Source: Clostridiaceae bacterium (GTDB lineage Bacteria; Bacillota; Clostridia; Lachnospirales; Lachnospiraceae). From it: 64,000 bases of DNA. Both the position numbers and the translations under genes were made by a program. Under the pieces are notes generated by a model. It made no database searches and was not told the origin of the DNA. It saw nothing but the letters and a program-made list of their open reading frames with translations. This document shows positions 8,394 through 17,866 of the stretch, piece by piece (positions within the stretch are counted from its first letter, which is position 1; the number at the start of each line of letters is the position of its first letter). The stretch spans positions 186,001 through 250,000 of the forward strand of contig CAJTGE010000001.1 of NCBI GenBank assembly GCA_910575795.1. The letters run 5' to 3'.

Positions 8394-9269
8394 TTATTCC
8401 TGCTTCACCCGTCTGTCATTCTCAATGTCCCTGTGCTCGATCTTGAGGCCGATATCCCGGCGCGGCGCGTAGCAGCCGTACAGGAGATTCGCGATCGTCA
8501 CGGAGCGGTGCTTGCCGCCCGTACAGCCGATGGCAATAACAAGCTGGTTTTTCCCCTCCTGGACATAGTACGGAAGAAGGAAATCGATCATCTCATGGAG
8601 CTTTTCCAGAAAAATCTGCGCCGTCCCCCCCTGCTTCACAAACTCCTGCACACAGGGCTCGTTTCCGGTGTGGCCGCGGAGATCCTCGTTGTAATAGGGG
8701 TTGGGGAGAAAACGCACGTCAAATACGAGATCCGCGTCAGAGGGAATCCCGTATTTAAAGCCAAAGCTTAAGATCGTCACAAAGAGATTTGAATAGCCCT
8801 CCCGGTTCAGAAAGATCCGATCTAACTCCCCCTTAAGCTCCCTGGTCAAAAGCTTGCTGGTGTCCAAAATATAGTCGGCCCGCTTCTTAAGAAAAGCCAG
8901 CTTTGTCCGTTCCCTTGCAATCCCGCGGTCCAGCCGGTCGCGGCCCGCCAGGGGATGGCTGCGCCTGCTCTCCTTATAGCGCTTTATGAGGATCGCGTCG
9001 CTGGCGTCAAGAAACAGGATCTCAAACGGGAATTTTCCCGCCTCCCATTCCCGGAACGTATCCTCGAGCTGGGAGAGCTCCTCCCCGCTGCGCACATCAA
9101 TACCAAGGGCCGCGTTGTGGATCTCCCCGCTCCCCTGCGTCAGCTCGCCGAATTTCCCCACCAGCGGGATCGGCAGGTTATCCACACAGTAAAAGCCCGC
9201 GTCCTCAAGCATCTTTAAGGCCGTTGTCTTTCCCGCCCCGGACATCCCGGTCACAATTACAAGCCGCAT
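8394..9269 (-). CDS. rapZ: RNase adapter protein RapZ (YvcJ-type P-loop NTPase)
   Basis: A 291-residue nucleotide-binding protein. Walker A GMSGAGKT is at 8-15 and the C-terminal domain contains IGCTGGKHRSVTIAN. In E. coli RapZ senses glucosamine-6-phosphate and directs decay of the GlmZ small RNA; in Bacillus YvcJ has GTPase activity and a link to competence. The start at 9269 has GAGGAGGGG upstream and places the P-loop correctly. It begins inside the 3' end of murB (65-nt overlap), so translation is probably coupled. Confidence 0.93.
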   Translation of the reverse strand: MRLVIVTGMSGAGKTTALKMLEDAGFYCVDNLPIPLVGKFGELTQGSGEIHNAALGIDVRSGEELSQLEDTFREWEAGKFPFEILFLDASDAILIKRYKESRRSHPLAGRDRLDRGIARERTKLAFLKKRADYILDTSKLLTRELKGELDRIFLNREGYSNLFVTILSFGFKYGIPSDADLVFDVRFLPNPYYNEDLRGHTGNEPCVQEFVKQGGTAQIFLEKLHEMIDFLLPYYVQEGKNQLVIAIGCTGGKHRSVTIANLLYGCYAPRRDIGLKIEHRDIENDRRVKQE

Positions 9270-10221
9270 CGCACGTCCCCTCCTCAAAGCCAATCATGCG
9301 GATCTCCGTCTCCAGATGAACGCCCGCGCATTCCGCCACCCTTTTTTGCACATGCCCACAGAGCCTGCGGATCTCCTCCGCCGTCGCGCCGCCCCGGTTA
9401 ATGACAAAGCCGCAGTGCTTTTCCGAGACCTGCGCGTTTCCGTCCCGGTAACCGCGAAGGCCCGCGTCCTCGATGAGCTTCCCGGCAAAATACCCCGCCG
9501 GACGCTTAAAGGCGCTGCCCGCGCTCGGATATTCCAGGGGCTGCTTCTCGCGCCGCCGTCCGGCCAGCTCCTCCATGCGGGCCTGGATATCGCCCCTGTC
9601 GCCCGGCCTAAGGCCAAGCACAGCGCCAAGGACGATATCCCCCCGCTCCTGCACGCTGCTAAAGCGGTAGCCCATCCGCAGCTCACTTACAGAAAGCTCC
9701 TGTATCCGCCCGTCCCGGCCAAGCGTCCGCACAGAGCGGATGACATCCTTCATCTCGCCCCCGTAGGCCCCTGCATTCATCACCACCGCGCCGCCCAGCG
9801 TCCCCGGGATCCCGGCCGCGAACTCAAGGCCCGCAAGCCCCTCCTTTGCCGCCCAGGAAGCAATGCGCGACAGGAGAAGCCCCGCGCCGGCGCGGATAGA
9901 TACAGGGACATCGCAGCCAGGGGCAGAAGCGCCCTCCTCAATACGCGTAAGATCCGAAAAGCCATCCCCGATCCGGATCATCACCCCCCGGTATCCCTGA
10001 TCGCTGATCAGAAGATTGCTCCCGTTTCCCAGAATATAGAACGGGACGTCCTCCTCCCTGCACAGGCGGATCACACGCGCGAGCGCGTCCTCCCCCTCAG
10101 GCTCCGCAAAAAACGCCGCCGGGCCCCCGACCCGGAAGGTCGTGTGCATGGCCATCGGCTCATCCCGCCTCACCCGGCCGTCCCCGGCCGCCAGACACAG
10201 CTTTTCATAAAAAACACTCAT
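9205..10221 (-). CDS. murB: UDP-N-acetylmuramate dehydrogenase
   Basis: FAD enzyme that reduces UDP-N-acetylglucosamine enolpyruvate in peptidoglycan synthesis. It has THTTFRVGG-like substrate-loop residues near 25-33 (TTFRVGG), the FAD motif ILGNGSNLLISD, GLEFAAGIPGTLGGAVVMNAGAYGG with the conserved Gly and Tyr, and the catalytic serine region YPSAGSAFKRP. At 338 residues it is about 25 longer than usual: the tail after ETEIRMIGFEE (Cys-rich, Asp-rich) is unlike MurB and coincides with the overlap into rapZ. hprK lies 16 bp upstream. Confidence 0.94.
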   Translation of the reverse strand: MSVFYEKLCLAAGDGRVRRDEPMAMHTTFRVGGPAAFFAEPEGEDALARVIRLCREEDVPFYILGNGSNLLISDQGYRGVMIRIGDGFSDLTRIEEGASAPGCDVPVSIRAGAGLLLSRIASWAAKEGLAGLEFAAGIPGTLGGAVVMNAGAYGGEMKDVIRSVRTLGRDGRIQELSVSELRMGYRFSSVQERGDIVLGAVLGLRPGDRGDIQARMEELAGRRREKQPLEYPSAGSAFKRPAGYFAGKLIEDAGLRGYRDGNAQVSEKHCGFVINRGGATAEEIRRLCGHVQKRVAECAGVHLETEIRMIGFEEGTCDAACNCDRDVRGGKDNGLKDA

Positions 10222-10236
10222 AATCCCCTGCCCGCC

Positions 10237-11163
10237 TTATTTCGGTTTCGCCAGATTGGCCTGCACACGGTTGTAAAGCTCCTTAGCCGCGTTGTAGCCC
10301 ATCTGCTTCTGCCTGTAATTGATCGCCGCCGACTCCACGATAATCGCCAGATTCCGGCCCGGGCGGATGGGGATGGAATGGCAGACCACCTTATTTCCCA
10401 GAAATTCCGTGTACTGATCCTCCATGCCAAGCCTGTCGTATTCCTTTTCCCGGTCCCACTCCTCCAGCTTTATCACAATATCAATCCCCTGCGTATCCTT
10501 CACGCTCTCCACGCCGAACAGGGTCTTCACATCAATAATTCCTATGCCCCGAAGCTCAATAAAATGCCTCGTGATATCCGGCGCGGATCCGATCAGCGTC
10601 TCGTCGCTGACGCGGCGGATCTCCACCACATCATCGCTGACCAGACGGTGCCCGCGCTTGATCAGCTCCAGCGCCGCCTCGCTCTTTCCGATCCCGCTCT
10701 CGCCCATGATCAGGACTCCCTCGCCGAACACGTCCACCAGGACGCCGTGAATGCTGATCATGGGGGCCAGCTTCACATTCAGCCAGCGGATCACCTCCGC
10801 CATCAGATCCGACGTCTTTTTATCTGACACCATGCACGGCACGCCGTAATAGCTGCACAGCTCCAGGACGCTCTCGCCCGGCGTCATGCCGCGGCTGTAC
10901 AGGAGGCAGGGAATCTTGCTCGCAATCAGCTTCTCATACACCTCGCGGCGGCGCTCCGGCGTCAGCGTCTCCAGGAACGCGTGTTCCACATATCCGATAA
11001 TCTGCACGCGATCCTGGTCAAAATGGTCAAAAAAACCGGTGAGCTGCAGCGCGGGGCGGTTTACATCCGGGTGAACCAGCATAATACTGTCCGTATCCAG
11101 CTCCGGCGTCATATTTTTAAGCCCCAGCTTGTCAATCAGCTCCGTAATCGTCACTCCATACAT
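10237..11163 (-). CDS. hprK: HPr(Ser) kinase/phosphorylase
   Basis: Bifunctional enzyme that phosphorylates Ser46 of HPr and Crh when glycolytic intermediates are high and dephosphorylates them otherwise. It is 308 residues long, with Walker A GESGIGKSE followed by LIKRGHRLVSDDVVEI and the HprK signature region ELRGIGIIDVKTLFG. The start at 11163 follows GGAAG at 8 nt; the longer start at 11184 has no ribosome site. It heads the murB-rapZ-whiA-crh series, which puts kinase and one substrate in one transcription direction. Confidence 0.96.
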   Translation of the reverse strand: MYGVTITELIDKLGLKNMTPELDTDSIMLVHPDVNRPALQLTGFFDHFDQDRVQIIGYVEHAFLETLTPERRREVYEKLIASKIPCLLYSRGMTPGESVLELCSYYGVPCMVSDKKTSDLMAEVIRWLNVKLAPMISIHGVLVDVFGEGVLIMGESGIGKSEAALELIKRGHRLVSDDVVEIRRVSDETLIGSAPDITRHFIELRGIGIIDVKTLFGVESVKDTQGIDIVIKLEEWDREKEYDRLGMEDQYTEFLGNKVVCHSIPIRPGRNLAIIVESAAINYRQKQMGYNAAKELYNRVQANLAKPK

Positions 11164-11217
11164 GGTCGTTCTTCCTTTCGTCATTACCGTTTGGCTTCCT
11201 TCACATACCCTATCCTA

Positions 11218-13098
11218 TCACAACTTCCCCTGATTGTCATCCCGGAAAAACGCATAAACCGCCTCCGCCGAAGCGCGGTTCATGGAAGGCGCCTTCTCAA
11301 GCTCCTCCACGCCCGCGTCCCGGATCGCCTCAATGCTCTTAAACGCGCGCATCAGCGCCTTGCGCCGGGCCGGGCCGATGCCCTTTATATCATCAAGAAC
11401 GGAATGCACCTGATCCTTTCCCCGCAGGCTCCGGTGGTACTCGATCGCAAAGCGGTGCGCCTCGTCCTGGATCCGTGTGATCAGCTTGAAGCCCTCCGAA
11501 TGCCGGTCAATGGGAATCTCCACATTATTAAAATACAGGCCGCGCGTGCGGTGATTATCATCCTTCACCATCCCGCACACCGGAATTTCAATCTCCAGCT
11601 CCTTAAGAACCTCCAGGGCAATATTCACCTGGCCCCGGCCGCCGTCCATCATCAGAAGATCCGGAAAACGCGTAAAGCTTCCAAAGGACATGTCTTGCCC
11701 TTCCTCAAGGAGCGCCTTTTTCTCCTTTAATCCATGCGAAAAACGGCGCAGAAGAACCTCCCGCATCGAGGCGTAATCATTCGGCCCCTGCACGGTGCGG
11801 ATGCGGAATTTGCGGTAATCATTGCGCTTCGGACGCCCGTCCTCATACACAATCATAGAGCCCACGGACTCAAAGCCGCTGATATTGGAAATATCGTACG
11901 CCTCGATCCGCCGGATAGCGGAAAGCCCGATCCACTCCCCGATCTGGTTCATGGCCCCGATCGTGCGCAGCTCCTCGCGCTTTATCTTCTCCTTATCCTG
12001 CGAAAGCACCATCCTCGCATTCTTTTCCGCCAGCTCCACAAGCCGCTCCTTATCCCCTTTTTTGGGGACAATGAGCTTCACCCGCTGCCCCCTGCGGCCC
12101 GTCAGGAAGCGCTCAATCACCGGCCCGTCCTCCAGCTCCTCCTGGATCCAGATCTCATGGGGCACAAACGGCGTCCCGGCGTAAAACTGCTTCACAAAGC
12201 TGTTTAAAATCTGGCTGTCCTCCTCCGCCTGGGAAATATTTAAGTGGAAATGCTCCCGCCCGATAAGCCGCCCGTCCCGGACAAAAAACACCTGCACAAC
12301 CGCGTCGCGCTCATCCTTTGCCATGGCGATAATATCGCGGTCATCCATGCTCTGGCTCGTGATTTTCTGCTTCTGCGCCACCTTTCTCACGCTTGCGAGA
12401 AGCTCGCGGTACTCGATCGCCTTCTCAAACTCCATGGCGTCCGAGGCCGCCGCCATCTTCTCCGCCAGAAGCTTCATCACCGGTTCATATTTTCCCCCCA
12501 GAAAGTCCAGCGCCTGCCGCACAGACTGCTGGTATTCCTCCTTCGTGACATACCCCTGGCAGGGCGCGCCGCACTGGTGGATATGGTAATACAGGCAGGG
12601 CCGCCCCTTGCCGATATCCTCCGGCAGCCTACGGCTGCACGTGCGCAGGCGGTAGATCTTGCGGATCATATCAATCGTATCCTTCACCGCCCCCGCGCTC
12701 GTAAAAGGCCCGAAATACTTATTCTTATCCTTCTTCATCTGCCGGGAAAACAGGACGCGGGGATACTCCTCCGAAACCGTCGCCTTGATATAAGGGTACG
12801 TTTTATCGTCCTTTAACATCGTATTATAGCGCGGCCGGTGCTCCTTGATCAGATTGCACTCCAGAACCAGCGCCTCCATCTCTGAGTCGGTCACGATGTA
12901 CTCAAACCGGGCGATCCGCGATACCATCTGCTCAATTTTTGCCGTCTTGTTGCGGCTGCTCTGAAAATACTGGCGAACCCTGTTTTTAAGGCTTATCGCC
13001 TTCCCCACATAGATGATCTCGTCACGGCTGTCATGCATAATATAAACTCCCGGCTGGGCCGGAAGCTTCTTTAATTCCTCTTCTATCTCAAACATCAT
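11218..13098 (-). CDS. uvrC: Excinuclease ABC subunit UvrC
   Basis: Makes both incisions in nucleotide excision repair. It is 626 residues. The N-terminal GIY-YIG domain ([18 protein letters not shown]) makes the 3' cut, a UVR helix pair ([13 protein letters not shown]) contacts UvrB, the RNase H-like domain has [10 protein letters not shown], and the C-terminal helix-hairpin-helix has [15 protein letters not shown]. The start is one of two adjacent ATG codons at 13098/13095, just after the DUF1653 gene stop. GGGG upstream serves as a ribosome site. Confidence 0.96.
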   Translation of the reverse strand: MMFEIEEELKKLPAQPGVYIMHDSRDEIIYVGKAISLKNRVRQYFQSSRNKTAKIEQMVSRIARFEYIVTDSEMEALVLECNLIKEHRPRYNTMLKDDKTYPYIKATVSEEYPRVLFSRQMKKDKNKYFGPFTSAGAVKDTIDMIRKIYRLRTCSRRLPEDIGKGRPCLYYHIHQCGAPCQGYVTKEEYQQSVRQALDFLGGKYEPVMKLLAEKMAAASDAMEFEKAIEYRELLASVRKVAQKQKITSQSMDDRDIIAMAKDERDAVVQVFFVRDGRLIGREHFHLNISQAEEDSQILNSFVKQFYAGTPFVPHEIWIQEELEDGPVIERFLTGRRGQRVKLIVPKKGDKERLVELAEKNARMVLSQDKEKIKREELRTIGAMNQIGEWIGLSAIRRIEAYDISNISGFESVGSMIVYEDGRPKRNDYRKFRIRTVQGPNDYASMREVLLRRFSHGLKEKKALLEEGQDMSFGSFTRFPDLLMMDGGRGQVNIALEVLKELEIEIPVCGMVKDDNHRTRGLYFNNVEIPIDRHSEGFKLITRIQDEAHRFAIEYHRSLRGKDQVHSVLDDIKGIGPARRKALMRAFKSIEAIRDAGVEELEKAPSMNRASAEAVYAFFRDDNQGKL

Positions 13099-13100
13099 CC

Positions 13101-13757
13101 TCAACCCCGGCGCAGCCTGGACGTCTGATACTTCTGCTGCATCTGCAGGCGCCCGATCAGATCGTCAATCTGCTCCTCTATACTCCCGTCCGGGCGCCGC
13201 GCGTCCAGGCAAGTGCAGAGGCTGTCCACCTCGGCCTGGCCCACCCTGCCCTTCATCAGCCTCAAAAGATTCACGCGCTCGCCCGGCGATCCGGCGTCCA
13301 GAAACCGGAACAGGAGCGGGTGCAGCGAGCTCTCGTCTGAACCCTGGTCATCGTGCCCGCATGCCTGCTCCCCCGCAGGAATCCCGTTATCCCCGCGCGC
13401 CGGCGCTTCTTCGCATTCCTTATCCGCCGCCCGCGCTTCTTCCCGCTCCTTGCCCTCTGCCCGCGCTTCTTCCCGCTCCTTGCCCTCTGTCCGCGCTTCT
13501 TCCTGCTCCTCATCCCCCGCCGCGGCCGCGTCCACCCGCTCAAAACGCAGCTTCTGCGCGGCCTCCGGGTATTTCTCCCGATCCACCGGCTCCAAAAACA
13601 TGGAGAGCGGCCGCGCCCAGACCCCGAACTCCCCGTACAGCGCCTGATAGATCACCATCTTCTCCCCCGTCTCGGAATGCGTGGCCACAGCCACGATCTG
13701 ATACAGCTTATCCTTAAAATGCCGGTACCTCTCCCCCGGCCTGGGCATCTGATTCAT
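13101..13757 (-). CDS. DUF1653 protein with a charged repeat linker
   Basis: A 218-residue protein. Residues about 1-70 match DUF1653 ([31 protein letters not shown] start, then VIYQALYG and [10 protein letters not shown]); its function is not known. A linker at about 80-120 contains a 10-residue unit [10 protein letters not shown] repeated three times, encoded by near-identical 30-bp tandem repeats (13434-13520). The C-terminal 75 residues are helical with no match I recognise. The gene overlaps the end of the upstream glycoside hydrolase-like gene by 44 nt and ends just before uvrC, suggesting translational coupling. Confidence 0.8.
   Translation of the reverse strand: MNQMPRPGERYRHFKDKLYQIVAVATHSETGEKMVIYQALYGEFGVWARPLSMFLEPVDREKYPEAAQKLRFERVDAAAAGDEEQEEARTEGKEREEARAEGKEREEARAADKECEEAPARGDNGIPAGEQACGHDDQGSDESSLHPLLFRFLDAGSPGERVNLLRLMKGRVGQAEVDSLCTCLDARRPDGSIEEQIDDLIGRLQMQQKYQTSRLRRG
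13434..13520. repeat. 30-bp tandem repeats inside the DUF1653 gene
   Basis: About three copies of a unit containing CGCGCTTCTTCCCGCTCC, in frame, encoding (A/T)EGKEREEAR. The unit length is a multiple of three, so copy number can change without a frameshift. Confidence 0.75.
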
Positions 13758-15255
13758 TCAAAAGACCTCCGTAATGATACTGGTTCGACGCATTCCACAG
13801 GATCCACTCCTCATAGCCGGCATCGTAGACCGCCTGAATCTGCTCGCGCAGCTCCTTATCGCCATAATGCCGGTGATGCCTTAAATAGCCCGCTGTAAAA
13901 TCCTGAAGCCATGGCCGGACCAAAGCCTGCTCTTTCCGCCGTTTTCCTTCCGGGCTCTGTTTTCCCTGCTCCTGGCTTTCCCCGCCCTGCTCTTCCCGCG
14001 CCCCGACTTCCGGGCTCCTTTCTTTTTCCGCATCATCTCCCGGCCCCCGCTCTTTTCCCGCCCCGCCTTCCGGGCTCTGTTCCCGCTGTCCTTCGCGGTA
14101 TGCCGAAAGCTCCTGCGACGACTGGTTAAGCGCGCCTGAAATCGTTTCATATGGATGAAGATCCGGGTGATCCAGGCCGAAATTCCCGTCCCCGTAATGG
14201 GAGGGGTAGATCATCGGGCAAATATAATCCACACAGTCCGCCATCGCGCCGTAGCTCTGCCCCACGGCCGCCGCATCCTCCCCGCTGCCGATGATCGCCC
14301 CAAACACATCGGCAGACACAAACACGCCCAATGGGGCCAGCCTCTCATATGCATATCCGGCGAATTCCGTGATCACATCCGTCCTCGACCGGCCCAGCGT
14401 ATCCGCCTCGTCAAAGACGACTTCACGCATTGTGGAATCCGTGGAAAAGCGGATATAGTCAAACTGCACCTCGTCAAACCCGGCCGCCGCCGCCTGCCGC
14501 CCCGCCTCCACCAGATAATCCCACACCTCCCTCTTATACGGGTTCACCCAGGAGAGGCCCTGCCTGTCGCGGTAGACGCTGCCGTCCGCCCTCTTTAAGC
14601 TTACGTCCGGCCGCTTCTCCGACAGCCACGGATCACGGAACGCCACAATCCGCGCTATGGTATAGATTCCATGCGATTTTAACGTATCCATCAGAGCGGG
14701 CAGATCGGGAATATAATTCCTGCACGCGTCAACGCCTTCAAACACCGGAGAATCCACATAAGCCGCGATATGCCCTTCATCCGTTTTAAAATCAATCACC
14801 ACCGCGTTCAGTTCCGTCCCGTCAATCCTGGAAATGATATGCTCCATCATCTCCCGGTTTCCGGCCACATAGGCCGTCACATAGATCCCCTTCACCTTCA
14901 CCGGCGTCCGTTGATCTTTCGCGGCCCTGACAGCCTCGCCGAGCTCTTTTGCCTGCCTCTGCGCCTCAGACAGCGCCAGCGAAACACACTTCACAGACGG
15001 CCCGGGCAGGCTTAAGGACACGGCATTCTCTCCCATTGCGCCTGTTTTTTCCGGCGCATCCGGTCTTTTTAGAGTTCCCACACCGTGTGATGTTTCCGCT
15101 CCTGCCTCCCGCGGCGCCCCTGCTTCCGCTTCCGCCTGATATCCGTATACTGCTCCAGTCTCTTCAAACGGTAATTCCTGCCCTTCAACCGGCGTGTACC
15201 GCGTACACCCGGCCGCCAGACTGACACTCATAAGGAAAGGAAGCCATCGTTTCAT
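13714..15255 (-). CDS. Putative glycoside hydrolase (DUF4015 type), lipoprotein
   Basis: A 513-residue exported protein. Its signal ends in the lipobox LAAGC (about 13-17), predicting a lipid anchor outside the membrane. A TIM-barrel-like domain starts VKGIYVTAYVAG (about 119), with VVIDFKTDEG, FDEVQFDYIRFSTD, VSADVFG and ICPMIYPSHYG typical of the PF13200 'putative glycoside hydrolase' family. The barrel is interrupted near residues 390-450 by a low-complexity block (QSPEGGAGKERGPG... style, Glu/Gly/Lys/Arg-rich) before VRPWLQDFTAGY, where relatives have only a short loop. Substrate unknown. It may be cotranscribed with ogt upstream (3-bp gap). Confidence 0.85.
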   Translation of the reverse strand: MKRWLPFLMSVSLAAGCTRYTPVEGQELPFEETGAVYGYQAEAEAGAPREAGAETSHGVGTLKRPDAPEKTGAMGENAVSLSLPGPSVKCVSLALSEAQRQAKELGEAVRAAKDQRTPVKVKGIYVTAYVAGNREMMEHIISRIDGTELNAVVIDFKTDEGHIAAYVDSPVFEGVDACRNYIPDLPALMDTLKSHGIYTIARIVAFRDPWLSEKRPDVSLKRADGSVYRDRQGLSWVNPYKREVWDYLVEAGRQAAAAGFDEVQFDYIRFSTDSTMREVVFDEADTLGRSRTDVITEFAGYAYERLAPLGVFVSADVFGAIIGSGEDAAAVGQSYGAMADCVDYICPMIYPSHYGDGNFGLDHPDLHPYETISGALNQSSQELSAYREGQREQSPEGGAGKERGPGDDAEKERSPEVGAREEQGGESQEQGKQSPEGKRRKEQALVRPWLQDFTAGYLRHHRHYGDKELREQIQAVYDAGYEEWILWNASNQYHYGGLLNESDAQAGGEVPAF

Positions 15256-15258
15256 TTT

Positions 15259-15768
15259 CTAATTTCCCCTGTTTCCCTTTTCAAATGCAAGAAGCCGTTC
15301 CTTCAAGTCCAGGCCGCCTCCATATCCCACCAGCTTCCCGCGCGCGCCGATCACCCGGTGGCACGGGACGATTATCGAGATCGGGTTGTGATGGTTGGCC
15401 ATGCCCACGGCGCGGCCTGCCTTCGGATTCCCAATCCGCGCGGCGAGCTCGCCGTACGTGATCGTCTCCCCATACGGGATCTTTAAAAGCTCGTCCCACA
15501 CTCTCTTCTGGAACGGCGTGCCGCGCGCGGACAGCGGCAGCTCAAACGCCTTCCGCTCTCCGGCGAAATACTCCTCAAGCTGCCGCCTCGCCCGGGCAAG
15601 AACAGGTGTTTCCTCTTCCGTCTCCTCCTCCCGGCGTCCGGCTGTAAAACCCTTCATCTCCCGGCCCGCAAACGAAACCTCCGTAAGCGAGCTCTCATCC
15701 CCGGCCAGAAGAAGATCGCAAAAGTCTGTTTTCATATAGGTAACATATCTCATCCGCTGTCCATCCAT
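15259..15768 (-). CDS. ogt: Methylated-DNA--protein-cysteine methyltransferase
   Basis: Suicide repair enzyme that takes the methyl group from O6-methylguanine onto its own cysteine. It is 169 residues, with FQKRVWDELLKIPYGET (about 86-102), the winged-helix YGELA, and active-site PCHRVIG with Cys136. It is a plain Ogt/MGMT without an Ada N-terminal domain. The ATG at 15768 follows AGAAAGG closely; a start at 15753 is possible. It lies directly upstream of the glycoside hydrolase-like gene. Confidence 0.93.
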   Translation of the reverse strand: MDGQRMRYVTYMKTDFCDLLLAGDESSLTEVSFAGREMKGFTAGRREEETEEETPVLARARRQLEEYFAGERKAFELPLSARGTPFQKRVWDELLKIPYGETITYGELAARIGNPKAGRAVGMANHHNPISIIVPCHRVIGARGKLVGYGGGLDLKERLLAFEKGNRGN

Positions 15769-15887
15769 CCTTTCTGCCGCCGCGGGAATAAGGGAACTGG
15801 CCAGTCCCGCTTATACCCACGGCGCGCCCGCCAAACCGCCGCCCGCGGGATCGTTCATATTTCGTCCCGGAACATGCCTGAAAACCA

Positions 15888-17003
15888 TTACCGGCCTGTC
15901 AGCATGCCGCGCAGCCAGCGCCCGGACGCGCTTAAATCCTCATCTGTAAATCCGCTCGTTTTACCGCAGGAGCTGTTAAAAATCGCCGATGTCTCATTCT
16001 TATTGGAAAGATTCCACGCCACATAGCTGATTCCATGCTGATTAAGGGCCTCTATCCAACGGTTCGCCTCGGCCTCGTCGATCCCCCCGTTTCCGCTCGC
16101 GTCACAGATACCGTACTCGGTCACAAAGATCGGCAGCCCCGCTTCCACAGCGGCCGTCATCCTGCCGCGCAGATCCTCCTTATGCGTCGCTGCATAAAAA
16201 TGAAGGGCATACATCACATTGTCATACCCGCGGATGGGATCCGCCGCCGCCTGATCCACATACTGCGACCAGTTCGGCGTGCCCACGATAATCACCGCGT
16301 CCGCGTCATTTTCCCGGATCACCCCGATCACCTCCTGCGCATACGCCTTGATATCCTGCCATCCCGTCCCGCCGTTCGGCTCATTGCAGATCTCATACAG
16401 CACATGGCTGCAGTCCTTATATTTCCCTGACATTTCCCTGAAAAAGGCCTTAGCCTCCTCCCGGTGCGTATTCGGATTGGAGTCAGACAAAATATGCCAG
16501 TCGATGATCACATACATATCCTCTTCTGCCGCATATCTCACCCCGTCGTCGATCAGCCGCTTTAAATTCTCTTTGTCGCCGCCGCTCACATAGCCTCCAT
16601 ATTCCTCCGTATACATCGCCAGACGGACCACATTTACATTCCACTCATTGTGGAGCTGCTCAAAGCAGGCGCTGTTAATATAATCCGGAAACCAGGCCAG
16701 GCCATGGCTGCTGATACCGCGAAGCTGAACCGGCTGCCCGCCGCTTCCCAGAAGCCGCGCGCCCTCCACATGCAGCGCCCCGGTCTTAGAAGGCGACGCC
16801 AGATCATGCGCGCCCTCCTGCACCAGAAGCAACGGCCGTTCCTCTTTCGTCAAATCAGACGGTTCCGTTTCCTGCGCCGGAATTGACGGCTTTTGCTCCT
16901 GTGCCAGGGCCGACGGCTCCGGGGCCGCTTTCCCGGCGGCGCATCCCTGGATAAGCAGGGCAAACGACGCCAGAACGGCTGCTGCAATCCATTTCTTCTT
17001 CAT
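15888..17003 (-). CDS. Glycoside hydrolase family 5 endoglucanase-like lipoprotein
   Basis: A 371-residue exported enzyme. The signal peptide ends in LIQGC (lipobox, Cys about 21), and a Gln/Pro/Glu-rich linker runs to about residue 75. The (beta/alpha)8 domain has VQLRGISSHGLAWFP, VVRLAMYTEEYGG, the acid/base Glu in YEICNEPNG, and the nucleophile Glu in FVTEYGICD, followed by YVAWNLSNK. This is the pattern of the GH5_2-like cellulase branch. No carbohydrate-binding module or dockerin is visible, so it probably acts on short beta-glucans at the cell surface. GGAAAG-type ribosome site upstream (GAGAGGAAAC). Confidence 0.88.
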   Translation of the reverse strand: MKKKWIAAAVLASFALLIQGCAAGKAAPEPSALAQEQKPSIPAQETEPSDLTKEERPLLLVQEGAHDLASPSKTGALHVEGARLLGSGGQPVQLRGISSHGLAWFPDYINSACFEQLHNEWNVNVVRLAMYTEEYGGYVSGGDKENLKRLIDDGVRYAAEEDMYVIIDWHILSDSNPNTHREEAKAFFREMSGKYKDCSHVLYEICNEPNGGTGWQDIKAYAQEVIGVIRENDADAVIIVGTPNWSQYVDQAAADPIRGYDNVMYALHFYAATHKEDLRGRMTAAVEAGLPIFVTEYGICDASGNGGIDEAEANRWIEALNQHGISYVAWNLSNKNETSAIFNSSCGKTSGFTDEDLSASGRWLRGMLTGR

Positions 17004-17054
17004 AGTTTCCTCTCCCTTTCTTTAAATTCGCTACTGTTCATCGGGCTGTGAACC

Positions 17055-17545
17055 AATGGCATTTAGTTAAGCGAAGTGAACTGCTGCGGGGCGTAGCTTG
17101 TCGTGAGAGGGCCGCCACGCTATAATAATAACAACAAATAATATGGCTCATCATGGCTATAGCATAATAATAATCTCAATTCACAAAATCGCAAAATATA
17201 ACAGTCAAATTTTTGTTGAGCTAATATATGATAGAATACATAAAATAATTATACTAATTATTCAACAATTCAGGCAGAGGATATTTCTGCCTGTGCCAGA
17301 CAAAGGTATTACAAGAATTCCGGCCGGATGAAATCGGTTCCAGGCCCGCTGATAACGTAGCCGTCGCCAGCTCCTGTATCCATAAGGAACCCGTAGAAAA
17401 CCGCCGGCGCTTAGCGAGGTCTTTTCGAGCTTAGCGTCCGCTGCGCTTTTCTCCGAGCGGAAGCGGGGTTCCGTTGGATACAGGAGCTGGCGACGGCGGC
17501 CCCCCTCACAATGAACCATAGCTCTCATACACCTTAACTAAATAC
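17055..17545. repeat. Composite inverted-repeat element with AT-rich core
   Basis: The outer ends are inverted: CAATGGCATTTAGTTAAG at 17055 and its near-complement (CTTAACTAAATACCATTG) at about 17532-17549. Inside, 17361-17382 and 17475-17496 are perfect 22-bp inverted arms (CCGTCGCCAGCTCCTGTATC...), with a second inner arm GGAACCC/GGGTTCC. 17125-17330 is strikingly AT-rich against the GC-rich surroundings and holds a CAGGCAGA/TCTGCCTG hairpin (17271-17293). I see no transposase. It looks like a non-autonomous mobile element carrying or flanking a foreign insert. Confidence 0.65.
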
Positions 17546-17715
17546 CATTGCCCCGTGAACTGTAACATAAATTCTTTATCGTTTTGTGACCATTCAGATT
17601 TCCCGAACTGTTACATAGTTTTCTCCTATATCTGCTATTTTACTAATATCCCGCTGATTTTGCAATGTCAACTTTGCTGTATCAGTGGAAAAATCAGGAT
17701 GGATGTTGCTGTTCA

Positions 17716-17810
17716 CACCTCAATGGCATTTAGTCAAGTGGACTATTGCGGGATGTTGTTTATCGTGGGAAGGCCGCCCTCGCCAGCTCCTGTATCCATA
17801 AGGAACCCCG
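17716..17810 (+). repeat. Partial copy of the same composite repeat
   Basis: CAATGGCATTTAGTCAAGTG, then GGCCGCC and CGCCAGCTCCTGTATCCATA, repeat the left end and left arm of the element at 17055-17545 in compressed form (the core is missing). It lies just upstream of the promoter of the next gene. Confidence 0.6.
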
Positions 17811-17866
17811 CTCCGCGATGCACACAAACCGCAAAAAACGCGGCTTGGCCGTCCGCCGCATGGTTG

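Noticed and set aside
9316..10827. Long plus-strand open frame (503 codons) opposite murB and hprK
   Set aside because: It is the complement of two well-recognised genes with high GC at third positions, has no ribosome site and no recognisable motif. Other long antisense frames (2504-3298, 35080-36411, 52760-54058, 56626-57747) were dropped for the same reason.
17143..17331. Short ORF in the AT-rich core of the composite repeat
   Set aside because: Composition is biased by AT richness (Ile/His/Lys runs), with no ribosome site and no family likeness.
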